DNA of 64,000 nucleotides from Arenicola marina (lineage: Eukaryota; Annelida; Polychaeta; Arenicolidae), in assembly GCA_964019135.1 (NCBI GenBank), contig OZ025261.1, positions 29,310,029 through 29,374,028 on the forward strand. Reading direction: 5' to 3'. Shown one piece after another: positions 11,419 to 24,399 of this stretch (positions within the stretch are counted from its first letter, which is position 1; each line of letters begins with the position of its first letter). The notes below the pieces were generated by a model, which made no database searches, was not told the origin of the DNA, and saw nothing but the letters and a program-made list of their open reading frames with translations. The translations under genes were made by a program, and so were the position numbers.

Positions 11419-14400
11419 ATCCAAAACTAGCGTTATCACTTGACCTGATATATTGGCTGGGTGTTAACATGTCTCCTTGCTTCTTTGGTTTTGCTTTCGC
11501 ATATCATATTTTAATTAACATGTTTAGCGCTAACACATCTGTATATATCAGTATATCGTGACCAAGGACCGTGGCCCGGATTCAGAAAGACATAGACGAC
11601 TAGGTCTTCATTTGTATCTATGCAAAATGATTCCTTCTTTTGACATTGGATTAAGGATTCACTTGGACTGGACCATAACTTGGCCAAATACAAGTATTTG
11701 AACATACGTTATTATGATCTTAAGGCCGATATCAAGGCCAAATGGCATTTTCTGATAATAGATTGGAATAACTAGACTGATTAAGCAGTAATTATGCACC
11801 ATATATTGCCTACCCCTAATAAACAGGACCTTACTACATCCCATTGCAACCATGCCAAACGATGTTGGAAATGTCCATGCTATGGGAAAAAAAGAAACCT
11901 TTGATCATACCTGGTCATCCGGGCAAATGCTTCTGACGTTATGCTAATAATTAGGCTAATAAATGAAACATAAAATGTCGGAAAGGCAACAAATATTAAA
12001 AATAAAACCCAGCCCCACTTACGCCCATCATTGATTTTCTCGGCCGAGACGGTACTTCTAAAGGAATGGAGACGTGGGTCATTCCAGGGAAGTGGGAAAA
12101 CCTTGATGTGTTTACCCACCTCCAACACCTACGCCCCAGGCCTCACGCCTGGGGCTCCTCGCCCACCTCGCCTCACACTCCCTCCCCTGTAAACCTACCC
12201 ATGGACCCTTACCAGGACCCTTTAATCTCGCTCTTCACTAAATAGCTCTGTGGAGCCGTGAATGCGATATAACAGCGTGACATGGCGGAGATGGATTGAA
12301 TTATATAAAAACTAGAGCAGAATTGACAGCCGACACGTAGAGATCCAGCAAATGAACTGGTGCAATGCGCCCTCGCTAGGTTCCAGATGCTTGGTGGCGC
12401 GGCCCACTCAGCATCGGAAATTGCCTCTATTCAAGCTGACAACAGCAGGCGCTCCCTGGTGGTAACCCGGGGTGACTCTCTGTGTTGGAGGTTAGTACCC
12501 TGGTGGCTTAGACGCGTCAATGGGAGTAAGAACTGACGGCTTGCGCGGCCGTTGGGGGCTCCATCTGTTCTGACGTGGACCATTGGGAATTCCATCTGAC
12601 ACAAAACACACAGCGATCATGTGCCAGTGGGTTGGTGGAAGCGTAATGGATGTGGGGATGCGGTGCGGCTGGAATGTGTGCGTCGGGGGGAGCGGGGGGG
12701 AGGGGGGGGGGGTGCTGGAGGGCGGTGGGGCAAATAGCCCACCTGGAAGGCAAATTAATTGCTAGATGTCCCCAGACGTAATCTCGGATTACGCCTCGGT
12801 CATCAAACCTTCGATAGAAATGTCATTCGATTGCAACAATCGTGGCTGGGAGGCAATGGTAGGCTGTACTACTTGTAAGTACAAGCTATTCGACTGTTAG
12901 GCTATTATAATAACAAGCCTGTCCAATTATAGGACATGCATAATGCATCATTCACGACGTATTGGCCAAGCCGGGAGTTGATTACATAATAACACCATAA
13001 CGAGATAAAAAGAAATGCTGAAGTTCAAGAAAGAATACAAATGTCAATTAACAGGTTTGTTATGCAAACCATTACACATTAAAGAGCAATATACGTGTTT
13101 ATAGTCTTGGTGTGTACTGAATGACACGCCATTAGTGTAAAACCTACACTGTGTCAATGGCAAATTCTTAATAGATGCCTTATAATTATGGGCGTTAGAA
13201 ACATCAATGGCGACTTGACTCTCACCAGTCTTCGTACAAACGACACACCACGCGAATGTACCGCACTGTAATACAACACTTGGTGATATTTTATGTGCCT
13301 GTCATTGGCCTTAGGAGTCGCTTCAAGTGACAGTATGGTCTTTATGCAACGTAATTTCTTTGACGGTATGCCCATATCACATTTTCTAGCAGGTATTACG
13401 CTATTCAGAATATTAGAGGTATTGTTTCCATGAGGACCAAATCGATTCAGATATTTCAGGACAAGAAAAGCTCATCCAGGAATTCACAATAGCGATAATG
13501 AGACATTAGTGGAAACAGGTAAACTATTAGTGGCAATATGACCGATTGAAAGTGGTCAATAGATCAAACATCATCACCCACATTCACATATTATCGCGCA
13601 ACACAAGACATCAATATATTCCTATTGAGTTGCATATTTCCATTATTTACGTCGCTCATAATTCTGCAGCCATTTCGTCTTTGGTTATATATTACACTTG
13701 ATTGATCACTTTGTATCATTTGATTTCATAAAATCCCGTTCGTCACCTATAGCAATGATTGACAACTTGTCATGGCTCATATGTCGTAAGCGTGGATGTT
13801 TCTTCTTTATGAAATGCTTAATTCAGCTAATCGTATTTTTGGATGAGTAGTTATAATTCTAAAATAATGAGTCAGTGGGCGAGCGATTGAGCTCTTAAAG
13901 TGAGGCATCTCACTCCTATAGATGGAGTTATTAGTTATGACTTAATCCTACCATAAATAAAAGTACAACGAAGGAAAATTCTCTGCCAGGCATCCTCGTA
14001 ACGTGCTTATTTATGGGTCGATCTTCCAGTTTGAGCAAATGAACGTTTCAGCATAGCTCACGCATGACTCACGCCTATTATTTACATCACTAATTATCTC
14101 GTGAGCTCCATCATGGATGAAGGAGATTTTTAAGTGCGTAAATGTATTCGTGTGTGCGATCGCTCGTTTACCCATTTCAAGGGGAACCCTTCCGTCACGC
14201 ATTACTGTAGCAGCGCCTCGGCAACACGCATGGCCGATTTCCTGTGTTCTGTACCCAGGAAATAGGCGGCGTGAATCATTGGAAAAACTAATGCCGTGTT
14301 AACCCTCTGTTACGTAAATTTTATACTCGTTGTCGCACATTCGTCATATAAAACAGATCATATCGCCTCTAGGGGTTTTCTGATTCCAGCGAATGTGGCA

Positions 14401-16049
14401 CGCGGCGTCCTTTTAGCCAATACATCACGGAACAGTGACGTCAACGAGAAAGGTTTACACCCCCCCCCCTCCTTCCCACGCCATCCCCTTATTTCACCGC
14501 TGAATCAAAGAAAGAGGGCAGCTCAGTAAATCGTGCTTACCCTTCTAGCACGCTCAGAGATGGAGAATGGGTTTGTGGAATTGATGTGTGTGGAATTGAG
14601 GGTTGGATTTTCCTATTGGTGTTCGTCCACCCTGGACATTGTCTGGCTTCGTTTTGTAATACGAAGTTATTCATCTGGTAGCGCCAGCAATCGTTGCCAG
14701 TAATCATCCAAATGTTCACGGCGGCACCCTTTTTTGTCTATGATTAAAGCCGCGCGATAATCGAGTGATTACAAGAAGGATTAGCATCCCGGCTAGATAA
14801 GGCGGGGTGAAAGACGCATGACGGGGCGGCCAAAATGAGAAAAAAAAACCGGGAAGTAAGGGGAAGGAGGGGTCAAGGTTATCAGAGGAGAGATATTCGT
14901 ATGGATCTCGGAGGAGACAACCTGGAATTGACCCGTGTTAGATCTCCCTGCCGACCGTATCCTGAAGCCAGCATCCGGGGCATCCTGATAAATGACCTTA
15001 ATAAGAAGACGCTTGAAAGCCCGCTCAGCGCCCAGCTCTCCCAGCTTCTCTCAAACGTTGTATATTGGTTGCACGATTGTTATAGATACTAGGCGCTTGG
15101 CATCGACAGCGATACATCCTCTGTCGGTACTTACTGTGGCCCTCAGTGAAAACACTGTAATGTGGGTCCTTCAGCAGATCTTGTGTGAAGGTTAAACCTT
15201 GTGTTGCGCCGGTTTGGCAGTGTGTATGAGGGACTCCTGATGGGTGGCTCACAGACAGCAGCTGGATGCCCTCGGGGGGCGGCGCGGAGTTTGGAGTTGG
15301 TTGGTGGGGAGGGTGGCCGTTGTCACAACTGTACGATGCACTGACTTGAGGTGATATACACTAATGAAAAACAAGCCTTCATTCGTTTGCTAGAATGTTA
15401 TATGTCGGCACAACAAAATCTGATTAAGGGGGAACGGAATCCAATTTTGAGGAAATGCAAACAGATAGAAAAACATTATGACATCACCAAGCCATCCAAT
15501 AATTCAGATAAAATACATCACGGTGACCTTGTTACATGGGAAACGCATTACCGTAGTCTGTGCAGTGCGATTGCTTTCAATTGTTGTAGACACACCCGCT
15601 GTACCCATCTATCTTCGACGATGACCATCTACTTGTCACTCCGTCCGGGCATGTCTTATTACCAAGCCTAAAGCACACGTAAATAGTTTTGCCGTCCAAT
15701 CACTACTATCCCTCATTGGAGCCTTGCCGATTCAGTTGGTCTGAGCTGCAAATCCACGTGTCATGATGTCTGCCCCGGGCGCCTGATGTGACGGCATCAG
15801 GTGTTGCCGCAATTGATTGTTCCACGATGTGTCTTAGCCCTTCGGGATGCATGTGCAAAAGATGTTATTCTTAAATACCTACATTTCCTGCTACCACCAT
15901 AGTATATGGATAGATCACACCTTATGGCTACATATGTGACTGTGTGATGCGTGATGCATCACCAACAATGTAACCTCCCCTTTCCCTAGCTCGCCGCCTG
16001 CCTATAGGGTTTGGGTTCTTGTTTTTGTCTCTGAGTCAGTACTATCGAT

Positions 16050-16502
16050 GTTCTGGCAAAACAGCGACGTCTTCGTCTGACTTGGCAAGGTTCATCGAAT
16101 GCAAAATGAACGCATTCCAAAGGAAGAGCTCTACGGTGAGCTTGCCGACGGCAAAAGACCAATTGGACGGCCAAAGCTCAGATATAAGGATGTTTGCAAG
16201 CGTGACAGGAAGGCTTTCGGCATCAATTCAAAAGGGGGGATGGGCACGCGCCAGGTGTGAAGGAATGGCCCATCACGACGGGCTCTGGTTGGAAAAACCG
16301 CAATCGAAACGCCAATCTAGGCGCCCAGTGAGTACAAACAAGGCCTATTAACAGGTCATCGATGCGACGACTGCGGTAAGCTCTGGCGGGCACAGATAAG
16401 TTTATTCAGTCATAAGCGCTAATCCCGCGAAGCAAATCTTATTATTTAAACCAAAACAGAGCTGTGAATACATCGTCTTTTGCAGACAGACACATGCCAA
16501 CC
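16050..16502 (+). mobile_element. RTE-like LINE 3' end (unit 2), orthologous insertion
   Basis: It occupies the same position in the unit as 9724-10169, between ACTATCGAT (16041-16049) and ACAATCGCT (16503-16511). It encodes the same C-terminal region, including GKRPIGRPKLRY and a CDDCGKLW finger. Multiple stops and frameshifts are present. The shared site shows that the insertion happened once, before units 1 and 2 were duplicated from a common ancestor. Units 3, 4 and 5 do not carry it at the equivalent sites. Confidence 0.75.
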
Positions 16503-17790
16503 ACAATCGCTTGAAGAGTAACGCTGGAGCGTATATAGGCCTTGTCGTCAAGCGGTTGATTGTTAATGTGGTAGCAGGATTTCTGGTTGGCCAATATTGG
16601 TAGATATAGTATTGGTCAATACATATTATGGACTATTGTACTTTTTTTGATACCAAAATAATTCTACTCAACGATTACTTTCTTTTATACCCACGCATGC
16701 CCGAGGAAGCAGCCTTTATTAATATGACAATTAATAAACACACACAAAACTATGTAGCTAGTGATCTTTTTTTTATTTTAGAACCAAATATATTAAATCT
16801 AATATATTCATCAAGATACCTTGGAATAAATAAAATTACGATTTACAGCAACCCATCGCAATATTTAGGGTTCCAGTTACATTCTCCGGACTGGCACAAG
16901 GTCTACAGCTGATTAATATCACCTGTTCTATATAGAGATATCGCCTAGCGCCATCCAAGTAATATCCTCACAAATTGTTTATCACCCTTGGTCGACTTAA
17001 TGTGAGACCACGCCACACTAAGATATTTTCCCTCTAACCCAGTTGGTCGAGCTCCATTATCTAAATAGGGGATTCCGTAATGCTTCCTGGGCTCCACCCT
17101 CCCAGACTCCCATGTCAGCTGAACGACGAAGCATAAATCGGTGCCTCGATGGTTGCGATCCAGTCATGCGAGATCCAGTTAATTGGACACAAAATTAGAC
17201 TGCAGTCCCAAAGCGAAATTCTCTTAAACGTAAACACACCAACTAGTTACTTGACGTAATCAACTTTAGTTGAAATTGAATGGCATTGACCTTGAATTTT
17301 GACCTTCAGTTAACGCCGCGTGGGATGGTGTATCGTGTGAAGACGCCACAAATGTCTCGCCTTGATCTGAGAAATGGTGTCGCTCACTGACTCGATAAAT
17401 TGCATGTTACTCCACGGAGTTCCAAGGTCCTACCCAAAGCCACGTGGCTTTTATGTATTTTATTGTACTTTATGTCGTTGCTGCTGTGATATGTGTTTGT
17501 GTCGGCCAAATTCTCCGCTATCTCATTAACTGTTTACATGTTCCTTCAAGGGGAAATCTACATATCACAAAGAACAAAGTCTTCTAATAGAATAGAAAAT
17601 TAATATAAATTATTATCACGCTTATCAAAATATCCTACAAATCTAGAAAATTCGATTGAGAATGTGGCGACGCAGAACGGCGAGGTCACTCGAAAAAAAT
17701 TTCCGACTACTCGAAGAAACACAGGTTAGCAAGATGTCTCCACAACACGTGACGTCTGTAGGGAGCAATATAACAAAGCGTGCCTTAATG

Positions 17791-17905
17791 GGGTGACCGG
17801 CAACTTTATTGGCAGGACATCAAGCTGTAGCAGCCCGCCAATTTTCATTAATGGAAATGAAGGGCTACTACAGGTTGATAAAATGCCAAACAATTGCCTA
17901 ACGTC
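17791..17905. mobile_element. Element K copy 2
   Basis: Palindromic sequence at the unit 2/unit 3 border: CAACTTTATTGGCAGGACAT on the left arm and TTGATAAAATGCC...TTGCCTAACG on the right arm. Inner motifs GCTGTAGCAGCCCGCC and GGGCTACTACAG pair. It is more degenerate at its left end (GGGGTGACCGG instead of GGCGTTAGG). Confidence 0.55.
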
Positions 17906-20637
17906 ATCCAAAACTCGCGTTATTACTTTACCTCATATATGTGCTGGGTGTTAACATGTCCTTGCTTCTTTGGTTTTGCTTTTGCATATAACTTTTTTAA
18001 TTAAAATGTTACAAGCCTTCCCACATTGCGAGCCAGTCGTCTTCTTTACCTATCTGTATATATCAGTATATCGTGAACAAAAAACGTGGCCCGGCATCTG
18101 AAATATATAGACGACTAGGTCTTCATTGGTATATAGGCAAACAGATTCCTTTTTGGACATCGGGTAAAGGATTCACTTGGACTGGACTGTAACTTAGTCA
18201 AATACAAATATTTGAACATGTCACAGGTATGCTAAGTGTGAGGATCAGGGACAACAAATATCTCAATGAACCCGACATATTATACGATATTTCGATCAGG
18301 GCCCTAGCCAAGCGCCAATCTATCTTAATAGCCATTGAAACATTGGACAACGATGGTATTGTGTCCTCTAATACCATTGCAGTAGGGCGTCGTCCTGGAC
18401 AGACACAGCAAAAGGGATGGCTAAAATGCCTGCCAGTAGCAAGCACACTATTCATATGGTGATCCTCCGGGTGACGTCGCAATTGCTGGGCAGGCGTAAT
18501 TACACATAGGCGGTGAGTGTCCTACCTGTTTGGCCCCGTCATCCAATACACTGCGGTGTCAGACATGTATTTGTCTCCAAGCACCCGTATGTTACGCGAG
18601 AAGAATATACGATAGGCGAGTTGCGTACATGCCCCAAATTGGATCCGGGTGAGTTTTGTATCAGTCACCAAATACCCTGGTAACCCATTTACCATCCGGT
18701 AGCACTTCCATTGGTGTATTATATATCTACCTCATCAACCTTGTACGGTTGCTGCGTGTCGTAAAACTAAACTGGACGGGGTCTCTCATGTTTAATTAAA
18801 GGACGACGTTACATAATTGGCTGGAGTATAGGGAGCCCACTCATGGCAGTGCGTGCCGCGGCGGGGGGGTGGGGGCAGGGCTGTTTGTTGTTCGATGTCC
18901 TTAGAGTATTGGAGCCACTTGTAAAACTACAATTGCCGCTAACACCTTACATTCGCTTCGCTCTTAAATATCGTCCGCACCAGTACTTATTTGCCCTGTC
19001 CCCTCAGGTGGTCCCAGTGGTATCCTGCTCTTGCCGGTCAAGCTTCATCCTAGCCGCCGGTTCAATGGCCGCATGGACTCCCCACAGTGAGTGCTTCCAC
19101 CTTCTGTTGGATTCAGGCAGGGTTCAGGGCGTTCAGCTTGTGGCATCACATGGCCTAGGACTCTGGGACAGTGCACATCCATTATATACACAAATATATT
19201 TCTATATAAACTGTCGTTCAGTGTACATGCACCGACTATATATGTTCCATAGAAATCAAGCTGATAATAACTACAACGACTTAAGCGTCCACTGGGTGGC
19301 AACAACAATTACCATCCCATTCGCTCGAAAAAGAATACGTGTGTTCGCTTTTTGAGATATTGACTATTATTATGCGGCCGTATTTCTGTACATGAAAGCT
19401 AAATGTAGCCGAGAAATCTGGTAGGACAATGACCTGGGCTGGCTGAAATATGCCTCACGTGTCTTTGCCAGGATTGGCACCTGTGACCGGTTTTTCTGCA
19501 GCTTACTTCTCAAGGGAACCAGGGAAGCTCCCGGTCCGCTTCCTCAAGGTCAGTGGCTAACTGTGCATCTATGCTGATCGACTCTCATTAGCTCTCATTT
19601 GCTGCCACGGCATTGGCTGCCGCTATATGTTAAATGCACATCGACCGCATAATCATCCTGGCGGAAATGGAGCGATGACATCCCAACGGTCCCAGTGATC
19701 TCAGTAACATTGATCTCGTTGAACGATAGCAAGGCCAAGGGATCCCCTTTCCGGTAAAAAGGTTGTCACTCCGATGAGCTCGGTACCTTGACCGCATAAT
19801 TATGACGGACGGCGAGCGCCGGTTTTTACTACCGATGATCTCAAGGACGATAGCAAGGCCAAATGGCTTTCTTCTGATAATGGGTTGGTCACCCGGGTAG
19901 CAGGGCAATATCGATTGGCCTGGTGTTAGTAATGAGATCACCTTGGCGTATTTTATATTACTTAGGCAGACTGCGCCCGCTTGTGCCATAATTGCTAGAT
20001 TCCACATTAATATATTCGATTACTAGACTGATTAAGCCGTAATTATGCGCCATATATTGCCTACCCCTAGTGAACAAGGCGAACCACGGTAATGTTCTGA
20101 CGCCACAAAAGATGTTGCAGTAGTGGCAACTCCCCCTGTTAGCATCTTGTTCCAAGAACCAGTGTAAATCATTGTAATGAAATACGCATTTGAGTCGAGC
20201 CCGTAAACATAATTCATGTGACGCAACTTTCAAGTGCCATGCCACTAACGCTGTTGGATGTGTAGGTAGCGAAACAACGAAAGATCATTATCGAAGAACT
20301 AAAGTCCCATTTAGTTAGGACACAGTGGCTGTTGCCCTGAATGTACCCCCTTGTTGCCAAGGGCCTGATAGCAGACCCGAGGGACCCGCGGTCAACGCGC
20401 AGTCCAAGAAGCTTCACGGGGATGTGGTTGATGATGCAGAGAAGGACAAAGCGAGGTAGGCCGCAATCACTTAAAGGCCAGCTTCGATCTCCAACGGGAC
20501 TTTCGTCAAATTAAAATACCTGTTATTTGTATTCAGGGTTATTATTAGAAATGTTAGCCGTTATCCCATATGACGCCTTAAAACATCAAGAAATGGTCGG
20601 ATGCAATCGTAAGTGCAGGTTTCCCTTGGAAGAACAG

Positions 20638-22564
20638 GGGCCGTGTTCACAAAGATTCTTAAGTAAATTCTTAAGCAAATTCTTAAGAATTTTCAAGAAT
20701 TCTCAATAATTTGCTTAAGAATTCTAAAAGTGTTTCTCAAAAATTCTTGAGTAAAATGTTTGACTCTATTAGAGTAAAAAATAAGGAAAAGTTAAAGGTG
20801 TCCTGAGAATTCTTTAAAGTGTCATAAGTTGATAATTTGAAGACATGGCGATATTATTTCAATGATTATGCAGAAACTATTTTGCGGAAATTTGCGCACT
20901 GTAAAGGGATTGCCACGAAGGAGTGGCATGCCCAATATTATAGAAATCGACGTAGCAGTTATTGTTTTCTTGCATATGGAGCGTAACATATTCGAGGCAC
21001 TACAACGTCAAAACCATCGCTTTGAAGAGTCTTATGTTTAAATGCACCTGAACATATATTTTTTTCACTAATTTCGACTTTACCAAACTTTCAGTGTTTT
21101 ATATGGATTGTCATGAGGAATTGACAAGCTAATTTTAAGGTAAGCCACCCATAATGAACCTCGGCGATTTTGAGCAGACCTCGGTAAACATCGGCAAACT
21201 TCGGCGGGCTGTAGCCCTGATATTTTACGCAGTCTTAATGAAACAAAGTGCGAATAAAACACAGCAAAAGAAGTGGTGACATAGGTAAAATAAATAGAGC
21301 ATCGTATAATAAGCTTCGGCGATTTAGAGAAGACCTCGGTAAACATCGACAAACATCGGCGGGTGTCAGCGAAAGGGAAATCCCTAACTCGTTACGTCAT
21401 TCACAGGGAATCCCCAATTCGTGACGTCATTCACAGGGTATTTCCCCGAGAATGGCCCTTCGTGATAAATTCCAAATATTCTAGAAAAAAACATGGAGAA
21501 AACGTGTAAATAGTTCAGAAAAAATTCGTGTAGATCATAATTATATCGGAGACCATTATATATAACCAAATTTATTAAAATGTAAACACAAGGCGTAAAT
21601 TACTGATAATTGGTGTGAAATAAGCTGCTCCAAAATATATTTCTGAAATAACATTTTCTAGCTTCCGGACGTGTTTCTCGGGAAATTTGCACGGCTAACT
21701 ATATTTTTCCTTATTTTTATTACAAGAACTATGTATTTAGAAGTTTTTAAACGTGGTTTGGTGTCAAGATTTTCATTTTTGATGAAATTATAGCCAACTG
21801 TGTGAATATGGTGATTTCGAATTTTGGCAAAAACGGTCCTGTTTTTGCATAACTGCACTTTATTATTACCATTCTGTTTTTTTTTGTGGCTACTCTTTAC
21901 ATTTTTGAATATCATTCCTGTATTGCACTAGGTATAAGTTTTTCAAAGAGCTATTACTGATGATAATGACTTCATATTGAGCTGAATTGTCGCAAAATTA
22001 CATATTCGTGGTAGGTGTCAAGTTTTGGTCATTTTGTGAAATGGGGGTATACTTGGAAAATGGAGAATATTTTGTTAACGGGACGGTAAAGTGTCGTGAA
22101 AATTCACCAGAAGATGTGTAATTGGGTAGACATTCATAAAATAATCACAAATACAGAGTTCTTCTACCTTGCTATTATGGGTGGCTTACCTTAAGAGCAA
22201 TCGAATGGGCAGTTGCCGAGGGGGCGGGGGGGGCGGGGCTGTATGCATAGTTTGCTGCTTGGACGCATTGCGTCACAATACACTTGACATCACTTAGCAA
22301 CAAAACAGAAGACATATTTATCGCCATGACAACAGTGACGACAATGATAATAACAGTGCCATATCCGCTTTTATACGGCTGTTTTGATTGGTCCAGAGCG
22401 GGCAGGACAAATCACGCCCTGAAGAATTCTCAAAGTTTTACTCTGTAAAGAATTCTTTAATCTCTCTTTGAGAAACGATTCTTACACATTTTCTTCACGG
22501 AGCAAAACTTTTTGCTTTAATAACAATAAGGAATTCTTTATAAGGAATATTTGTGAACAGGGCC
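20638..22564. mobile_element. Element J copy 1, TIR DNA element interrupted by a TTAA-target element
   Basis: It starts GGGCCGTGTTCACAAAGATT and ends with the inverted TTTGTGAACAGGGCC, flanked by ACAG at 20634-20637 and 22565-22568. Subterminal sequence is rich in TTCTTAAG/GAATTCTT motifs. Inside is a short degenerate coding-like stretch (about 20900-21040) with the residues ALQRQNHRFEESYV. This faintly recalls the start of Harbinger-type transposases, but I cannot prove that. Removing the TTAA insert at 21139-22190 gives an element of roughly 870 bp. Unit 5 (near 51990) shows the flanking block without J. Confidence 0.7.
21139..22190. mobile_element. 1,052-bp non-autonomous element with 17-bp TIRs and TTAA TSD
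   Basis: The ends are GGTAAGCCACCCATAAT and its exact inverted copy ATTATGGGTGGCTTACC. TTAA lies at 21135-21138 and 22191-22194. Element J copies 2 and 3 read straight through the equivalent position (AATTTTAAGAGCAAACG or AATTTTAAGAACAAACG), which confirms the borders. Inside are two copies of a segment with CGGTAAACATCGGCAAAC-like sequence and two GACGTCATTCACAGGG motifs, but no transposase. TTAA duplication is typical of piggyBac and Kolobok. The GGT ends do not fit the usual piggyBac CCC start. Confidence 0.85.
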
Positions 22565-23646
22565 ACAGGTGCTCTGTATGCATCGCAGGTTAAAACGCTT
22601 ACGATGATTCTTTGCTTCGCAATGCATCCCCTGAATTATGAATCATGCCATGGGCTGCTTGTATGTTTTGCATGTCTTGAGGTGATATACTGTAGTGCCA
22701 AAAAATGTACTCCGTTCAGTCGATTGCTTGAACGTTATATGTCATCAAGAAAAAGTCTGATTAGGAGGGAACGGAATCCAATTTCGAAGGAATGAAAATA
22801 TATGGCATCACCAAGCCATCCAATGATTCAGATAAAATAAATCACTCTGTCCTTATTACATGGGAATCATAGTACCGTATTTGTGCGGTGCGGTTGCTTC
22901 AAGCGCCGTTGACAGAAGAAAAAAAAACAGTGACGTAGAAAGCGGTGAGGCCGCTAGGAACAGATCTTTGCAGAAATACCATCAACCCCAGTACCGTCGT
23001 TTACCTTATGCGAACACACGGTGATACCTGCTGCACCATCTAACTTCGATGATGACCATATATGCACACCAGCGGTACCCGCTTGTGTTTTTATGGGGAA
23101 GAGCGAGGGACAAAACCCTTCTCCGGTGTGGGCCGGCTGCCCAAATCTGACGATAAAGGAACCCCGGGAAACACGCACGCTCTAATAGCCAAGCGAGTCG
23201 GGTTCACACATTGGGCAGCGGCCAGCAAGGAGAAGGTTGTTTTCGCGATTTCTCTCATAAAAGAAAGTATCTTGGGATTGTTAAATCGCAAATTGTGCAC
23301 TGAGAGCGGTTGAAGAAACTGACGAGGCACACTTGATGTAAGGACAGTTGTAGCGCCCTCAGACACAGGCGGTGCCAGGGGCGCAACAACAACGGACGGA
23401 AAAGACTACGACTGGGATCCCGAATCAGGTTCAGGACCCCGTCGGCCATTTGCCTTGCCGATCCAGAACAAAGAGACCAACCTGGACACGGCAGCCATCT
23501 TGAATCTGGAGTGACTTCACCCTAGCAAGTTAGTTACGTCCTCGTTGTCAGCCTTCTAAAGTTACATTTACCTTCCACTGGCTTAAGAGGTTTCCATTTA
23601 CCCCCTAGTTGATGAATTAATTGATTAATTCTGCACTTTTACACAT

Positions 23647-24312
23647 TTGAAAGACTTTATAACTCAGCGTTCTGTAGCTCCTTGCCTAATGGCCTATAAG
23701 GTCCATGTCGTTGGTCACAGTTTCGTGAGACGTTTGCGATATGACATGTCTAATGACTCAGTGCATGGAGATACACGTCTTTTAACAGACTTTGGGTTAG
23801 CTCAGTGTGATGTTATGTTGACGGGTCATGGAGGTTGGAAAGTTCCCAATGTTTTGGCCAGTTCCGAGAGGATCTTGAAAAAAGGTCCTCGGGTAATTAT
23901 TCTCCAAGTTGGGGAAAATGACCTGGCAAGGGTGCCTCAAGGTGATATCTTGCTGATTGCTGACAGCATTCTCCAGTTAGGTACCACACTGGTTCAGGAT
24001 TTTATGTGTGAATATATCTATATTGGTCAGCTCTTCCAGCGCTTCTGTGGTCGTTACATTGCTTCGCCATCTCAGCAAGAGGATTTCAACCTAAAGGTTG
24101 AAAAGGTTAATCGCTACCTTCGTATCATGTCTAAGGAGATCCCAGGGATATACTTCTGGTCACATAAAGGTTTCGGTCACACTGGCGTTGACTCTCTGTA
24201 TGCAGCAGATGGGGTCCATCTCTCCTTCGAAGGCCAGTACAAATTCTACCGGTCTATCAGAGGTGCTATCCTGCATGCTGAAACCCATTTTCAGCGGCCA
24301 CACAGACTGTAG
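23647..24312 (+). CDS. SGNH/GDSL-type hydrolase-like protein, 221 codons, mobile-element associated
   Basis: Predicted SGNH-fold esterase-like protein of the kind carried as an accessory ORF by some tyrosine-recombinase retrotransposons. Substrate unknown. Block I is VVGHSF with the nucleophile-position Ser25 (GHS rather than the usual GDS). A block II-like TGHGG follows at 59-63. Block III is GEND at 89-92, with Asn91. Block V is DGVH at 188-191, with Asp188 and His191. All four catalytic-type positions are therefore present. The frame is intact and ends in TAG at 24310-24312. The M at 23647 is the first in frame. A second, MAYKVHVVGHSF, begins at 23689 and would keep the whole domain. No signal peptide is seen. 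Its neighbours are the 65-bp minisatellite downstream and no recognisable recombinase or reverse transcriptase in the insert. Confidence 0.65.
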   Translation: MKDFITQRSVAPCLMAYKVHVVGHSFVRRLRYDMSNDSVHGDTRLLTDFGLAQCDVMLTGHGGWKVPNVLASSERILKKGPRVIILQVGENDLARVPQGDILLIADSILQLGTTLVQDFMCEYIYIGQLFQRFCGRYIASPSQQEDFNLKVEKVNRYLRIMSKEIPGIYFWSHKGFGHTGVDSLYAADGVHLSFEGQYKFYRSIRGAILHAETHFQRPHRL

Positions 24313-24399
24313 ACTGTTGCTCCTGCCCCTCCTCAGACAGTTTCCATCCCAGTAGTTAGGGCCATTTCAGGTTGGCAATCTGCCAGCCTGCTACTAAGG

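Larger units (their letters stand above)
1..11480 (+). repeat. Array unit 1 (blocks A to I, most complete copy)
   Basis: This is the longest unit and the reference for block order: A about 440-2450, B about 2460-3740, C about 3750-5240, E about 5760-6600, F (21-bp minisatellite) 6640-7320, G about 7320-8160, H about 8880-10200, I about 10200-11480. It holds four insertions: a CR1-like LINE end, a 505-bp fold-back element, an RTE-like LINE end and the palindromic element K1. About 8165-8875 is extra sequence not seen in units 3 and 5, which pass directly from G to H; I recognise nothing in it. No protein-coding gene is supported. The small frames here change reading frame between copies. Confidence 0.7.
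11481..17950 (+). repeat. Array unit 2
   Basis: This unit contains a short block A (about 11520-11860), then B (about 11860-12900), C (about 12900-14390), E (about 14400-15190), a remnant of F/G near 15280-15340 where the 21-bp minisatellite is almost entirely lost, H (about 15350-16550) and I (about 16550-17950). It lacks the CR1-like and fold-back insertions of unit 1 but shares the RTE-like LINE insertion at the same site. No gene is supported: the longest frames (about 110 codons) are repeat or LINE remnants. Confidence 0.7.
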
